Source: Phellopilus nigrolimitatus
Lineage: Eukaryota > Basidiomycota > Agaricomycetes > Hymenochaetales > Hymenochaetaceae
Direction: 5' to 3'
NCBI GenBank assembly: GCA_021029095.1
Contig: JAJOHG010000004.1
Span: forward strand, 186,001-250,000
Length of the DNA: 64,000 bases
Below the pieces are notes generated by a model that did not search any database, was not told where the DNA came from, and saw only the letters and a program-made list of their open reading frames with translations. Each line of letters starts with the position of its first letter. Position 1 is the first letter of the stretch. This document shows positions 44,922-57,028 of this stretch, in pieces. The position numbers and the translations under genes were made by a program.

Positions 44922-46591
44922 GTTCGCTGTCTGGTCGTAGTGTGAAGTCAAAGTCTGCGATGTCGAGACGCGTTTGATTACAACGTCATGTGACCGTGCA
45001 ACTCGCGGAAAACTTGCTAGAAATAAAGTAAACGTGACAACAGTAACACAAGCAATACCGTTTTCGAGAATCAATTTATACGTAAACTGTAGCAATCGCG
45101 CCCGCTCAGATCATTTGTTCCTGATTGGGCGCCTGTTTACTCTTACGATTCCCGGTGCGACCGGTATATCATAAGTACAGAGGAACTCTCCTGCGCGCCC
45201 TTTTCCTACCCCCCCTTCCTTCCTCCCTCCTTTGCATCCTCTTATTCATTGGTGCGGTTTCCAATCCCCGCAGTACACCCCCCTCCGTTCATTTGTTTTC
45301 TTGTCGACGCCCACTTCCTCTCGCACACCGGGCACTCGGGCTTCGTCTCGGTCATGAGCGTCCACCGCCCACAGCACAGATGGCCTTCCTTTTCTCGAAG
45401 ACATCGCTCGTATAAAGAGCGCTGAGCTGCCATCACTTTCCCCCACTTTCAATCCTTCACATTCTCGCTGTGGACTGCAATACCTTCCTCAAGTGAGACG
45501 ATATCATGATGTTTTGACAAGCCTTTCTTGTACAGCATCGTCGTACCCAGTAACCAGGACCTAAATGATGCTTTTTTTTTCTTTTCTTTTCGAAGTCTTA
45601 TGTGAGCTACATCATAATTCTCAACAAGACGCTACTGAAGTTTACGATCGGATATTGACAGTAGACGTTCGCTGAGGGTATGGGACTCCTGAGGAAGGAG
45701 TGCTTCGACCTATGCGTCCCAAATGAAAAAAAGTTCACGCTCTTGTTTGTGGGACCTTAGCGCTCGCTGTCAGCTCGCTGTCATCTCGGTTTAGGTGCCT
45801 CTTACACATACATCCCTCATTCATTCATTCAATGGTATGTCTCCTTTTTATGGCCTTCGTCCCCCCGATCACCCCCAGACTTAATCACCTTTCCCTCCTC
45901 TTACTAGTAGGGTCGTTATAATTGCTTCAACTGCTATGCCAGCATCCATTATGCTGAGGGTCTATCGTCCTAAAAAGAATGAACTGCGTACAAGTGTATT
46001 CTTTCCAGGGCCGACGATTACTATTTAGCTCTTTCGCTTTCTTCCGCAAATTTTTCCTCCTTAGGACTCATTGAAATACTTCCGTGGACGCTGACTGCAA
46101 TGCTTTCTCCTGTCGATCCCCCTTCCCTTTTAAGGTATCTGCTTCTCGTCTCATAAATGACCAAACGAGGAGGTTGATTTGTTAAACGCCAGCCTGAGGA
46201 GCAATAAATTAGCAGGTGAAGTACCTACAAACTATATGATACGACCTAAAGGCACTGTGCTAGGTATATAAGCATTTTACAGGAGTCCAACGCAACAGTC
46301 GTCAAGAAAAAACGAGCAAAATAAGCAACAAAGCGCGGATACATGGTTCGCAGAACAGAATATCAGTACAGGATAATACGGGTATGTCTTCAAGTTTGAT
46401 TTAGAGAACAAGGCAATTTATTCGTAAAGCTGCCTTGGAATTCCGACTTCTATAATCCGAAAAATTAGCATATGTAGGGATGGAAACGAAAAATAAATGT
46501 GGCGAAGGTAAATATATATCCGCTCGAACTGGGGCAACGTGTTTTGAGCCTATTTCGGCAGGTGAACAAATCGACTCTATACCCCAGGAGC
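44922..46591. other. Long intergenic stretch upstream of the formin-like gene
   Basis: About 1.7 kb without supported genes: the formin-like promoter and the 3' flank of the Zn2Cys6 gene. Contains pyrimidine-rich runs (for example near 45205-45235) and no tRNA-like structure that I could find. Confidence 0.45.
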
Positions 46592-49500
46592 TCAGACAAG
46601 AAGGATTTCCACTCCGAGGTGTTCGCGCATGACACTACGCCAGTCCACGACGCCTCCTTGCATATCGCGGACAATTTGGACCTGTTCGACGAGCAGGCGA
46701 ACACTTCGCACGTTGCCGACCACGTCATCCAGAGCGCTCAGGCGCGCCAGGATGAACTGGCGGTGTTCCGGGACGTCGGCGAGGCAACCCGCGAGTGCCA
46801 GGGGGAGCATGAGCGCGCGGTCAACGACCATTGCGGGAAGATTGCTAAGTGCATTCACAACGGCCGCTACTGCGTTATTGATCTCGGATATACCTTATCA
46901 GGACGGAAAGTCAGCGGAGAGTACGAGGGCAGTTGGAAGCAGATACGCACCTGGGCTGGGATCATTGATGACAGAAGCAAGGAAGAGTGCGGCGGTGTGG
47001 AGGAAGACTTGAGCAGTACGTTTATATAGATCCCCGGGTTGGTTTCCTGCAGGTGAGTTCCGATCTCTAGTAAATAGAGATGACGGAGTCGGGGTCGGAA
47101 CGGCAGCAACGAGGCCGATGTTAGTGGGCAGCATCGGGGATGCAGAAGCAAAAGCAGGGGTCGCCGAAGGCGCTAATGACGCGCCCGTTGCACCCGTTGC
47201 GTCCACGACGGACCCCACAGCATGCACTTGTCCAAGCTGTGCTGAAGCTGTTGCTGGCGACGGTCCGCTGTGCTCCCCGGACGGACGCGTCGGGTGCATA
47301 TGCGCGTTGTGTGCCGCGCTGCCCGCGATGCTCAGTAGTCGCTCGGCGCCCTCAGCAATGCTGCTGACGAGGAGGCGCTCCTCGATGGCGACGCCGCGCT
47401 GGAAGAGCTCGTGGTTGCTCAGCGTGCCTTGTTGGCGCTCATGTGCCTTCCACTGCGCGAGGGCGGCTGTCTCGGCGAGCACGAGAAGCACGTCGTCCGG
47501 GCAGCCCATTAAGAGGTCCATGCTTGCACCTTGCAGAGTCTGAGACCCGGCTTCACGTGAGATGGTGCCACCGAGAAGACGGCGGTACAAACTAAGGAAT
47601 CGGGGCGCTTGATAGAGCGAAATAGCCGCGAAAATGTCGTACCACTGTCACGGGAAAAGATAAAGGGGATTGGCGTTAGAATTTAGACTCGGAGAAGGGA
47701 TCGACAGGAACGACAGGCGTTAAGAATTAAGCAACGTACGATTGTCAGCTTCGCCGCCAGCTGCTCTGCTTCATTCATCATCGCCAGGGTCTTCCTGGGC
47801 GTCTCGTTCCCCGGCGCGCAAAGCCCTGTTTGGACGAACCACTCACGCGCCAGATCGAGGTGTGTCGACCAGTCGCCCGAGCCTCCTTGAAGGAGGAAGT
47901 ACGCGACGAGGTGCAGCGACGCCAGCGCGTCTGCCACGGTGTACACCGTGTTTGACGCGGACGTGCTTGCGCCCAAAGTGGACGCGCGCGCGCTCGCGTT
48001 CGCGAGCTGCCAGAACGCACGGTCATAGAACTGCTGTGATGTTGACTGCAGCGGGTTCGCGTCGGGCGGGTCGAGGAGACGCGCGACACGGACCGTCTTG
48101 TTGTGCTTCGCCGCAAGGGCGCACGATGCGTTAACCAGCCCCCCGAATGGCTCTTGCGCAAACAACTGTATGTAAACAAAACATAAAACGATATTACATT
48201 CGAATCAACACTCGGATCGCTCATTCTCATCGTCGTCTTTAGGAACTGTACATACGTTTTGGAGGACACCTTGGGCTTTCTCGGACGCAAACACATACTG
48301 CATCGGCATGACGCTATCGAAATAGTACCGCACGTGGGGTTCAACAAGGGAAGGATCCGTCAATGGATCGCTGAATCCTGCACCCGGCGCAGAACTCGTA
48401 GCGCTCCTTGACGTCGAACCAGAGGCGGGTCGGGTCGGAGGAGGCTGCGGCTGATGCTGCGGTTGCTGTGCCGGATACGCGCCCTGGAAGAGGAGGGACT
48501 CGTTGCCAGGCATCATCATCGGCGAGTCGCTACCTGGGACGCCTGTGATAGTGTTCGCCATGCCCATGCCCGAGATGTCCAAGCCGGACATGCCCGGAGA
48601 CAGGTTTGTCATGCTGGACATGCTGCTGCCCATGCTCGACATGGAGTTCATGCTCCCGAAAGCATCGGTGGAGAAGTCGAGCATAGATGCCTGCCCATGG
48701 CTAGGCGCAGATCCGCCGAAAGCACCCACGAGCGGGCTATGCGATGAGATGTATGGCGAAGTCGAGTGCGGGGATACGCCACCTGTAAAGCAAACATTAT
48801 TAGATTAGCTCCGTTCGCGTCTGAGTGAAACACAGAGAGAGATTGGGAATCAAATTGTTGGTGCATTGCCATCTGATGAAGGGGGGCCGAAACAAAACAA
48901 AACAAGAAAACATAACACAAAGAAAAGGCAAAGCGTCGGGAGCAAACAGCAGATTTGATGTGCCCAGGTTCGCGATCAATTAGAAAAGAAGCGGCCTTGA
49001 GGCGTTAGGCATGCCAATAAGACACCGACGGATGAGAAGCAGTCTCCGCCACTGACGAAAGCACCGATGTTTCAGCATCGATGGGAGTTGGAAGGGGGAA
49101 AAGGATAAATGAAAGGCGTGGACGGAAAGGGGATAACGCGGAGCTTTCCATGACAATGCCTATGTTCGTCCCCGCAAAGCAAAGGCACCGCCAACAACGG
49201 AGGCAACATCGGTGCAGACGAAACGAGCTAGTAGTATGCACACGGTCACCGGGCGGTGCTTGTGACCGTTCGCAGTTGGGCAGTGGGCATTAGGCACTGC
49301 GGCATTGAGGCAACGTCGACCCATCGGCTGCAGGTCGCTTGCTGCAAGTGGACAATCTGGCGAGAAATGCTGCAATGACGTAATCCGTCTAAAAGCCGCT
49401 AGAAAGGGGTCGGAGGTATCGATTCCCAAAAAGGCAACGACAATCAAAGCTTACGCCCTCGTGCCTGTCGAAGCTCGCTGCCGAAGGTGTAAGATGCACA

Positions 49501-52308
49501 CTAATCGACGTCGGCCGGTATCGGAGTTGCTCCGCTCGTCACAATTGCGCGGGGCGGGACATGAAAACGGGGGACGAAAAATGCAGCGGAAAGGCGAGTG
49601 AAAAAAAAAAAGGGAGAGGCCTGCTGCAATGTTACGATATGAAATGATGGGTGATAATAATTTGTGCGGCTGGGTTTGAGACACCGGCGTAGTGATGCGC
49701 ATTTCCCGAAACGGAGCGTGAATAGCCTCCCGAGATGCGTAATATCTCCCGAATAGGCATAGCATCCCGAGATGTACGGGAAGTCGATCTGATGTGAGAT
49801 GCGAGAGACGCACGGCTCGAGCACGAAGCCGCGACGCCTCCACGTCGTCGACCTCCCAGTTGCCGACCCGTATCGTTCGGACGCGGTTCGGAAGAGTCAT
49901 CTGCCCGTCGCGGGAGAACATGAGTCACAGAACATATCCGTATCCCAAGGAATGTGGTCGGCAAAGTCGACGAGTGGCGTAGCTGACCGCGGACGAACAC
50001 CGTCTCCGAGTGTGAACGAGGGAGCCCGTTGGCGCGAGAAGGGGCGGGGCATGATTGCAAGCGGTGCGGAGCGGTGCATAGACCCAGGTGGGAAAATCCA
50101 GAAGCGAGTGTGGCGGTAAATCCGAGCAATGGTCATGTTGCCCCGATGACATCGTAAGTTGCAAATGTCACCAATCGGGACAAACAATTTGAGCAAAAGA
50201 AGATAGCAGGAAAGGGTCGCAGCGTCGCGTGAATCGGAGCGAAGCCACGAACGGCTTCGCAGAGAGAAGAAGCCCGGCGGACGAAGTAAAGAAACGCGAT
50301 GCGAAGCCTGGCCAGAAAGGAAGTCCCGTGCTTGACATTGGAAGCCAAAATACGGTCTGAAACTCGCAAAACGAGCTACGCAGAATTGATCGTTTCGGAG
50401 GAAGTGATTTGAAAATAAGAATAGAGGCTAGGTTTTACGGCACCTCAGCACCAAGCCAACGCGATGCAACCAAGGTCCTTTGATGGGAACGCCCCAGAGA
50501 TTTCCAGTAACCGCCGCTGATGTCGACCAGGAGGTGGGAAAAATGTGCAAAAGAAGAGAACCACAGAAATCAAAGGAAAGAGGAGGGAGGAGGTGCAAAG
50601 AAAAAAAAAAGAAATCAATCCAGAAATGAATAACGAATCTTACCTGTCATTGACGAAGAGCTTGAGTCGCGGTCGCCTTCCTGAAATTGCTGCTGGCGCT
50701 GCATCGCAAGCTGCTGCTGCTGGTGGAACGTCTGCGCGCGGCGGCGAACCTCGAACATGCGTGCCTGCGCCTGCTGCTGGTGTGAAGTCGGGACTTCAAG
50801 GCTCGCGCGGCGATGCACGTACTGCTGCTGCTGCTGCTGCTGGTGGTCCTGCGCGGAGCCCGGCGCCGCAGGGTACCCGAAGAAGTCGAATTCCGCGCCC
50901 GTAACCGCGGGCGCGTGCGGAGTGTGCGGCGCGTGCTGCGCCGGGTGGGGCGCGTAGCCCGCAAACGCGTGCGGCGACGGGTACGGCCCGTAGCGCGCGC
51001 TGTGGTGATGCTGCGGATGCGGGTGCTGCTGCTGGGGCGCGGGGGTACTCGTAGCCCATGCCGCCCATCGCGCCGGGCGCGGACATGCCGCCGCCCATCA
51101 TGCCCAGCGCGCCCATGCTGCCCAGCCCGCCGAAGGCGGCGGGGCCAGACATGGAGCGGACGCCGGCGTGGGGGTGGCCGTGCACGTCGTGCTGGGCGTT
51201 CGAGGCCGCTGAAGACCCTCCCGGAGGCGCCGTGGTGCGCGAGCCCTGGGCGTGCGGGAGGCGCGGCTGCCCGCGGACCATGCCCGCCTTGATAAGCTTT
51301 TCTTTGATACCGGTCTTGTACTGCTCGACGGCCTGCTTGTCCTGTTTCCAGCGTCAGCTCGAGAGGAAGATAATAGCAATAGCATATATAGAACAGAAGC
51401 GAAATGAATAAGGGAGCGCGGAATGGGCATATGGAAATCGAAGCGCGGACGTAAATGAAGTGGAAAGTAAGGGGGGAGAGCGCATGACTCTCCCAGTGGC
51501 GAAGAGAAGAGGAGCGGGGGCCGTGGCACACAAATGAAGCAAGGGGCTCTGGACTTACGCGCATCCAGGCGGGGCGTTTGGGGCCCCAGCCGAGGCAGTC
51601 AATGCGGAGGCGGATGCACGTCTGGCACGACTCGCCGACGCGCTGCTCGTCGCATTTCTAGCGTCCAGGAAAAAGTCAGCGTCGATAAGGAAAACGAAGG
51701 GGGAAAAAAAGAGCCGCCCACCTTGCGTCTGATACGGCACGTCCTGCGGGCGCCACGAGCACCTATGTCAGCATACACACGTTCCGCCGATCATTGAGAA
51801 GGGGGACCCACCAGCAGCCGCCCTTTCCGTTCGCGGCGCCCTGCTGCGCATGGGGCAGCCTCGGCTGCGGGGGGATGTCCATCGCTATCGGGTGCGGGTA
51901 GTGCTGGTGCTGGTGCTGCTGGTGCTGCAAAAGCTGGTGCTGATGAAGCTGGTGCTGGTGCTGATGCTGGTGCGGGTGATGCGCCTCGCTCTCGTTCAGT
52001 GCGGCGCGCTTGAGGGGGCGCGGCGACGCGTCTCGCGCCGTGCTATGTCCGCCCGCGCCGAGGGCGGGGAGGGGCACGATGTGCGGCGAGGGCGCGCCGG
52101 AGGGGCAGCCGTCGGAGGCGGGCGGGGTGCGGGGCGAGCTGCTGTCCTCGCTGGAGTCTGAGCTGCTGGTGTGTGCGAGGGCGGGGGGCGGGGGCATGCC
52201 GCCGCGGGCGGCGGGAGCGGGAGCGGGGGCGGGGGCGTCGTCGTCGTCTGCTGCAGCAGAGTGGGATCTGGGGGGCGGCGGTGGGGGGGACGGGGCTGGG
52301 AGAGACAT
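46592..52308 (-). CDS. Zn2Cys6 fungal transcription factor, copy 1 (frame break, giant intron)
   Basis: Zinc binuclear-cluster regulator. The start at 52306-52308 gives MSLPAPSPPPPPPRSHS, followed by a His/Gln repeat leader. The DNA-binding domain is assembled from three exons: GGCWTCRIRRK, KCDEQRVGESCQTCIRLRID and CLGWGPKRPAWMR (six Cys). Next is a helical segment (AVEQYKTGIKEKLIKAGMVR) and a Gly/Met/Ala-rich region to GYEYP. There the frame changes at a G5/C5 run (51041-51045) into a Gln/His-rich stretch that ends SSSSMTG. A 1,861 nt intron (48783-50643) follows. The C-terminal Fungal_trans_2-like region has PHVRYYFDSVMPMQYVFASE, WYDIFAAISLYQAPRFLSLY, LPLALAGCLADVPEHRQF and VDWRSVMREHLGVEILLV. 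Target genes unknown. Confidence 0.85.
48783..50643 (-). other. 1.86 kb intron of Zn2Cys6 copy 1
   Basis: Donor gtaaga after SSSSMTG and acceptor tttacag before GVSPHSTSPYISSHS; phases match. Other introns in the window are mostly 45-75 nt. The interior has no convincing gene; several reading frames on both strands near 49300-50200 look compositional. It could hide an alternative promoter, a noncoding RNA or a second start for a shorter protein. Confidence 0.7.
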
Positions 52309-52668
52309 GGGGAGCGTAAAGTACGTCGAGGGAGGAGGGGGAAGGAGGTTGGTATTGGCCGAGCTGTGCCATGTCTATAAAGTCGCACAGGTGGTAAGTA
52401 CACGCAAGAATTGACCGAGTCGGCTGGAGAAGAGCACAGATTCAGATAGAGATCGCAGGGCTAACCAGGGCTTCGTGTGCTTAGCTAAGCTTCGCTTGTG
52501 GTTCGGGCTTTGCAATTTAGCGTTAACCATCACTCTGGATCAGGAACCCCTCAGGGTCGCTCTTAACCTTCCGACGCTGACTCATCCTCCGTCCTTCCGG
52601 TACATTTCATTTCATCTTCTTACACGTAATACTTTATTACTCATACACAGCGTTACATATTTACAGCG
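52309..52668. other. Short gap between the two Zn2Cys6 genes
   Basis: About 360 bp: the 3' flank of copy 2 and the whole apparent upstream region of copy 1. No motif recognised. Confidence 0.45.
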
Positions 52669-55600
52669 TTACACAAGAAGTAACGGAAGCCCTTGCTTAC
52701 GCAGCACGTCCCGCCAGCTCACGTCAGCAACAACATTCTCCCCCCCGCCGCGTCGCCCAGCCACAGCGCCCTCCCGCCGCAGCCGCCACACCGCCTCCAT
52801 CACCTTCACCACCTCCCCGCAGTTCCCCGCCCCGCCCTCGCTCTCCAGCACCTGCTTCAGCGTCCCCCGCTGCCCCGCGTCGTCCGTCATGCACCCCGCC
52901 AGGCAGATCGGGAACACCACGCTCCGCACCACAGACCGCCGCAGCGACGCCGGCGCACCCGGCACCCGCTCCAGCGCCTCCACCGTCTCCCGCACCCCGT
53001 CCGCGATCTCGCTCACAGACGGCTTGTCCCCGCTCAGCACCGTGTGCAGGTACAGCCGCGCTGACGCCCTGAATATATCCGCCGTCAACCGCCGCCTGTT
53101 CTCCAGCGAGTCGGCGCCGTCCGTGTATGAATACGTGGTCCCGGCAGGCACCACTGCAGTGCGAGGCAAGTCCCCTTCCGCATCCATCGTCCGCAGCAGA
53201 TATTTTTCCTCGATCGCGAATCCACGGCGTACAAGCTCGACCGAGCTCAGCTTCTGCCGCTTCGTCTGCTCCTCCTTCCACGCAGCTAACGCGGAGATCT
53301 CCGCCAGCGCAACGAACGTCCGGTTATCGCAGCCCATCACCGTCAGCATCGAAAAGTCCGCCTCGGCGCCACCGTTGATCGCCGGATCCACGTCGACCTC
53401 GACCACGCGCGCCGATGCGCATCCAAACACGTCCCGGTACGCCTCGAGGAAGCGCGGTGGCCGCACCTGCGTCACGCTCGCGAGCACCTCAAACCACATC
53501 GTGATGCGCACGATCCACCCCGCCATCTCGTCCTCGCGCGCCATGCGCGCCAGCCACTCCCGCGCGCCGCCCTCCGCCGCCGCCGCCGGCGCGAGCACCT
53601 TCGCCTGCACCCAGCGCACCGCGACCTCGAGGAACCAGTCCCACTCGCCCACGCCGCCCGCGAACAGGAACGAGCTCACGCACTGCAGGCCCGCCATCGC
53701 CTCGCCCTTCGACAGCGCCGCGTCCGCGCGGTGCACCAGCGCGTTCTTCGCGCGCACGTGGTACGTCGCGCCGCGGTCGTCCGCCTCGGGCGCGCCGCTC
53801 GTGCCCGCAGGGAGCTGCAGCGCCGCGCGCGCGGGGCTCGGCGTCGCGCTGCCCTGCGAGCTGCCGCTGCTGGCGCTCCCGCCCTCGCGCATGCGGCGCT
53901 GGTGCACGCTCGCGACGAAGCACATGGCGTCGCGCAGCGTAGGCACGTCGCGCGCGAGGTGCAGCAGCAGCTCGTCGACGCGCGAGTCTGCAAAGAAATA
54001 CTGCACGGGGCGCACGTGCAACATGTAGTGGTGGACGAGGTCGCCGTCGCGCCGGTCGGCGAACAGCGGGTCCACAAGCGGCGCGGGAAGCGATAAGAAC
54101 TGTTGCTGCTGGTGGTACTGCTGTTGCTCGGATAGGTCATACATATTGTACGAGTGCAGATCCGCGGGCGCCTGTTGGTCATAAAACGGCAGGAGGGCGC
54201 CTTCGCCGATGCCGTTAGTCGTCACGTTCACGCCTGCGAACTGGCCTTCCATATCGGAGTCCATCTCCATGTCGTACCCTGCGACCACGTCTGCGGTGTA
54301 GTGGCGGCTGAACGAGCTGTGCAACGGCGGCGGCAGGCTCGGCATGCGCACCGTCGGCGACGCATTCGGGTAGCTGAGCGCGCCGCTCTCGTTCGTGTGG
54401 TTGACGTTCCGCCGTTCGATGCCCTTGTTCTCTGGGCCGTACGGGTAATGCAGCAGGTACTGCTCGTGCAGCATCTGTTGCGTCTGCTGGTGCTGCTGGT
54501 GTTGTTGTTGGTACGTCTGCTGGTGCGCCAGCTCCGCCGAAGTTCGAACATGATTATTCCCTGCCAAACACAACAAGAAAAAAACGAGCACAGCGACACG
54601 GCGATAAAGACAAGAAAAGCGCGTACATGTAAGTGAGTAAGGTACCGGGGGGAAATCGTTCGTATATTCGTATATTTCGGTGGGCGGAGGGGTAGAGCGA
54701 TGTGCGGAAGCGATTAGCGATTAGCGAGAGCGAGAGTCCGGGCCATCGAGGCGATTTATACACATATTAACAGGGGGGGGGCGAGCGCGCGCGACGAAAA
54801 ACATAAAAAAGCAAAAAGACAAATAAACAAGAGGGGTGAAATACAATGAGCAACGGCGTCTACAGGGGGGAGTAGGGGCCCGGAGTCTTACATGAGGACG
54901 ACGACGACGCCTGCCCGCTGTTCCCGTGCGCGTTGTGCCCGTTATGGCCGCCGCCGCCGCCGCCGTGGTGGCCGCCTACCGCGTGCAGGGAGTACGCGTT
55001 CTGCTGCGCGCCGTGGCCGTGGCCGTGGTGCCCGAGGCCGCCGCCACCGTGCGCGTGCAGCGCTTGCTGCTGGTGCGCGTGCGGCGCGTAGCCGCCGAGC
55101 ATGACGTTGGGCAGGACCATGCCGTTCGAGCGCGCGGGCGTCGGCGAGTCCGGCGAGAGCTCCGGCACGACCGCGTAGGGCGAGTGCGGGTGGCCGACTG
55201 GAGGAGCGGATGCGTAGACGCCGTACGTCGAAAACGAGTTGTCGTTTGCGTTTGCGTTTGCGTTCGCGGCGGTCGTCGGGTAGCCGGGATCGTCATTATT
55301 ATACCGTGTCCGCGCGAGCGCCACAGTGTGCGGTCGTCGCAGGCGCCGGAAGCCGTGCGCGTCGTACGTATACGCGTCGTCGGGGTCGTAGTCGACGTCC
55401 ACGCCGGCGACGGCGACGCGGCGGGCGGCGTTTGGCGAATTGTCGACAACAGGCGACCACCGCGGCGAGGGCGCATTGTCCGTATTATTAGTAATTATTA
55501 TAAGAAGTGTAATCGTACCCCGAAGAAGGGAACGCGAGCGCGAGCGCGGGCGCGTCAGCGCGCGGGGAGAGCAGGTCCGGGCGCCACAGATCGAGGTCCA

Positions 55601-57028
55601 TCGATTCCGTTTTCACGAGGTCCGGGGAGAGGTTGAGCGGCGCGGAGTGCGGGGTGGGAACGAAGCCGTCCGAGCAGTCGGTGTATTCGTTGTATTCGTT
55701 GTTGTTGTTGTTGTTGTATCCATACACATGCGCAGAAGAGAAGCCCGCGCCGTCCGCCGCGCGCGGATAGGGCAGGGCGTGGAACGGCGGGATCGGCGGG
55801 GACGACGACGAGGACGACGCGGCAGAGGACGGGGAAGAGGACGGGGCGGCAGCAGGCGCCGGCGACGGGAACGCAAGCGCGTAAGACGGCGACGACGACG
55901 AAGAGGAGGACAGGGAGGAGGATGCAGAAGCAGCAGAGACAGCGCGCCCTAGTAAATCAACCGTTCGTCGTCGTGAAGAAGAGGGCGAAGGGGACCTACG
56001 CGTTGAAGCCGGCGGCCCGGCGCGTACGCGCCCGCGCCCGCGTGCGCGTGCGTGTCCATCGGGTGGTCGAAGTTGTGGGCAGCGTGGGCGTGGCGTGGCG
56101 GGGGTCGAGCTGCAGCTCGAGCGCCGCGCCAGACGAGGTGATGCCCAGATACGGCGTCGTGTGCGCGTGGGCGTACCCGCCGCGCAGCGCGGCGGGGCCA
56201 TGGGAGTGGACGTGCGCGGCCGCGCCGCCGCCGCCGAGCTGGGGCGCAGACGACGAGAGCGGCGGCGGCGGCGCGCGGTGTTCGTGCGAGAGCACGAGGA
56301 CGCCCGCGCCCGCGCTCGCGCTGCTCCCCTGGAGCGGGGCAAGCTCGGGGCGCGCCGGGGAGGGCGGGCTGGCGGAGCTCGCGCTGGCGCTGCGGAGGGC
56401 GTGGTGTGCGCCGGCGAGGGACGGGATGGACGGGGGCGGGGGCGAGTCTGGGCCTGCGAGGTCGGCGAAGGAGGACGAGGCGGAGGGGGAGGCGATGCCG
56501 GCGGGGAGGTTGGCGCCCGAGGAGGACGCTACTGCGGCGGCGGCTGCTGCTGCTGCGGCGGTGGAGGGCACGGCGGAGGCGGCGGCGGCGGAGGAGTGGC
56601 CCTTAATCATGCCGTTCTGGGCGAGGAAGCCCTTGATCTTGCCGCGCAGCTCGACGACGCTGTTTCCCTCCTGTGCGCGATAACACGTAGATCAGCACGT
56701 GAGGGGCGGGGGGTCGCGTCAGCGATAAGGAGGGGGGAGTGGGAGTGGGGAGAAGGGAGCACGTACGCGCATCCACTCTGGGCGTTTCGCGCCGAAGCCG
56801 AGGCACTGTATGTGGAGGCGGACGCAGGTCTGGCACGAGCCGTCGGCGTCTGGATTTTCGTCGCATTTCTAGATGGGGGGGAGGGGACTGAGCTCAGGAG
56901 GGGAGGGGATGGGGTAGAGAGAGCCGAGACGAGACGGGACGGACCTTTCTGCGGATCCTGCAGGTGTAGCAGCCGGACTTGGCGCGGACAGCGCCCTTTG
57001 GTTTTGAGGTCCCGGAGCGCTTGGACAT
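52669..57028 (-). CDS. Zn2Cys6 fungal transcription factor, copy 2 (frame breaks)
   Basis: Paralogue of copy 1. The start at 57026-57028 gives MSKRSGTSKPKGAVRAKS. The zinc cluster is GCYTCRIRRK, KCDENPDADGSCQTCVRLH and CLGFGAKRPEWMR, followed by VVELRGKIKGFLAQNGMIKG. A long Ala/Ser/Gly/His-rich middle has frame discontinuities near 56080-56100 (C run) and 55490-55505 (YNNY then NNTDNAPSPRW one base out of phase). A roughly 330 nt intron joins GQASSSS to NNHVRTSAELAHQQ. The C-terminal regulatory region (52669-54560) is one long exon with VRPVQYFFADSRVDELLLHL, WIVRITMWFEVLASVTQV, VVFPICLAGCMTDDAGQRG and VSWRDVLRKQGLPLLLV. The parallel end motifs show tandem duplication. Confidence 0.83.

Noticed and set aside
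52475..54028. 517-codon plus-strand open frame
   Set aside because: Antisense shadow of the long C-terminal exon of Zn2Cys6 copy 2, whose minus-strand frame has clear regulator motifs; GC-rich codon composition opens the opposite frame.
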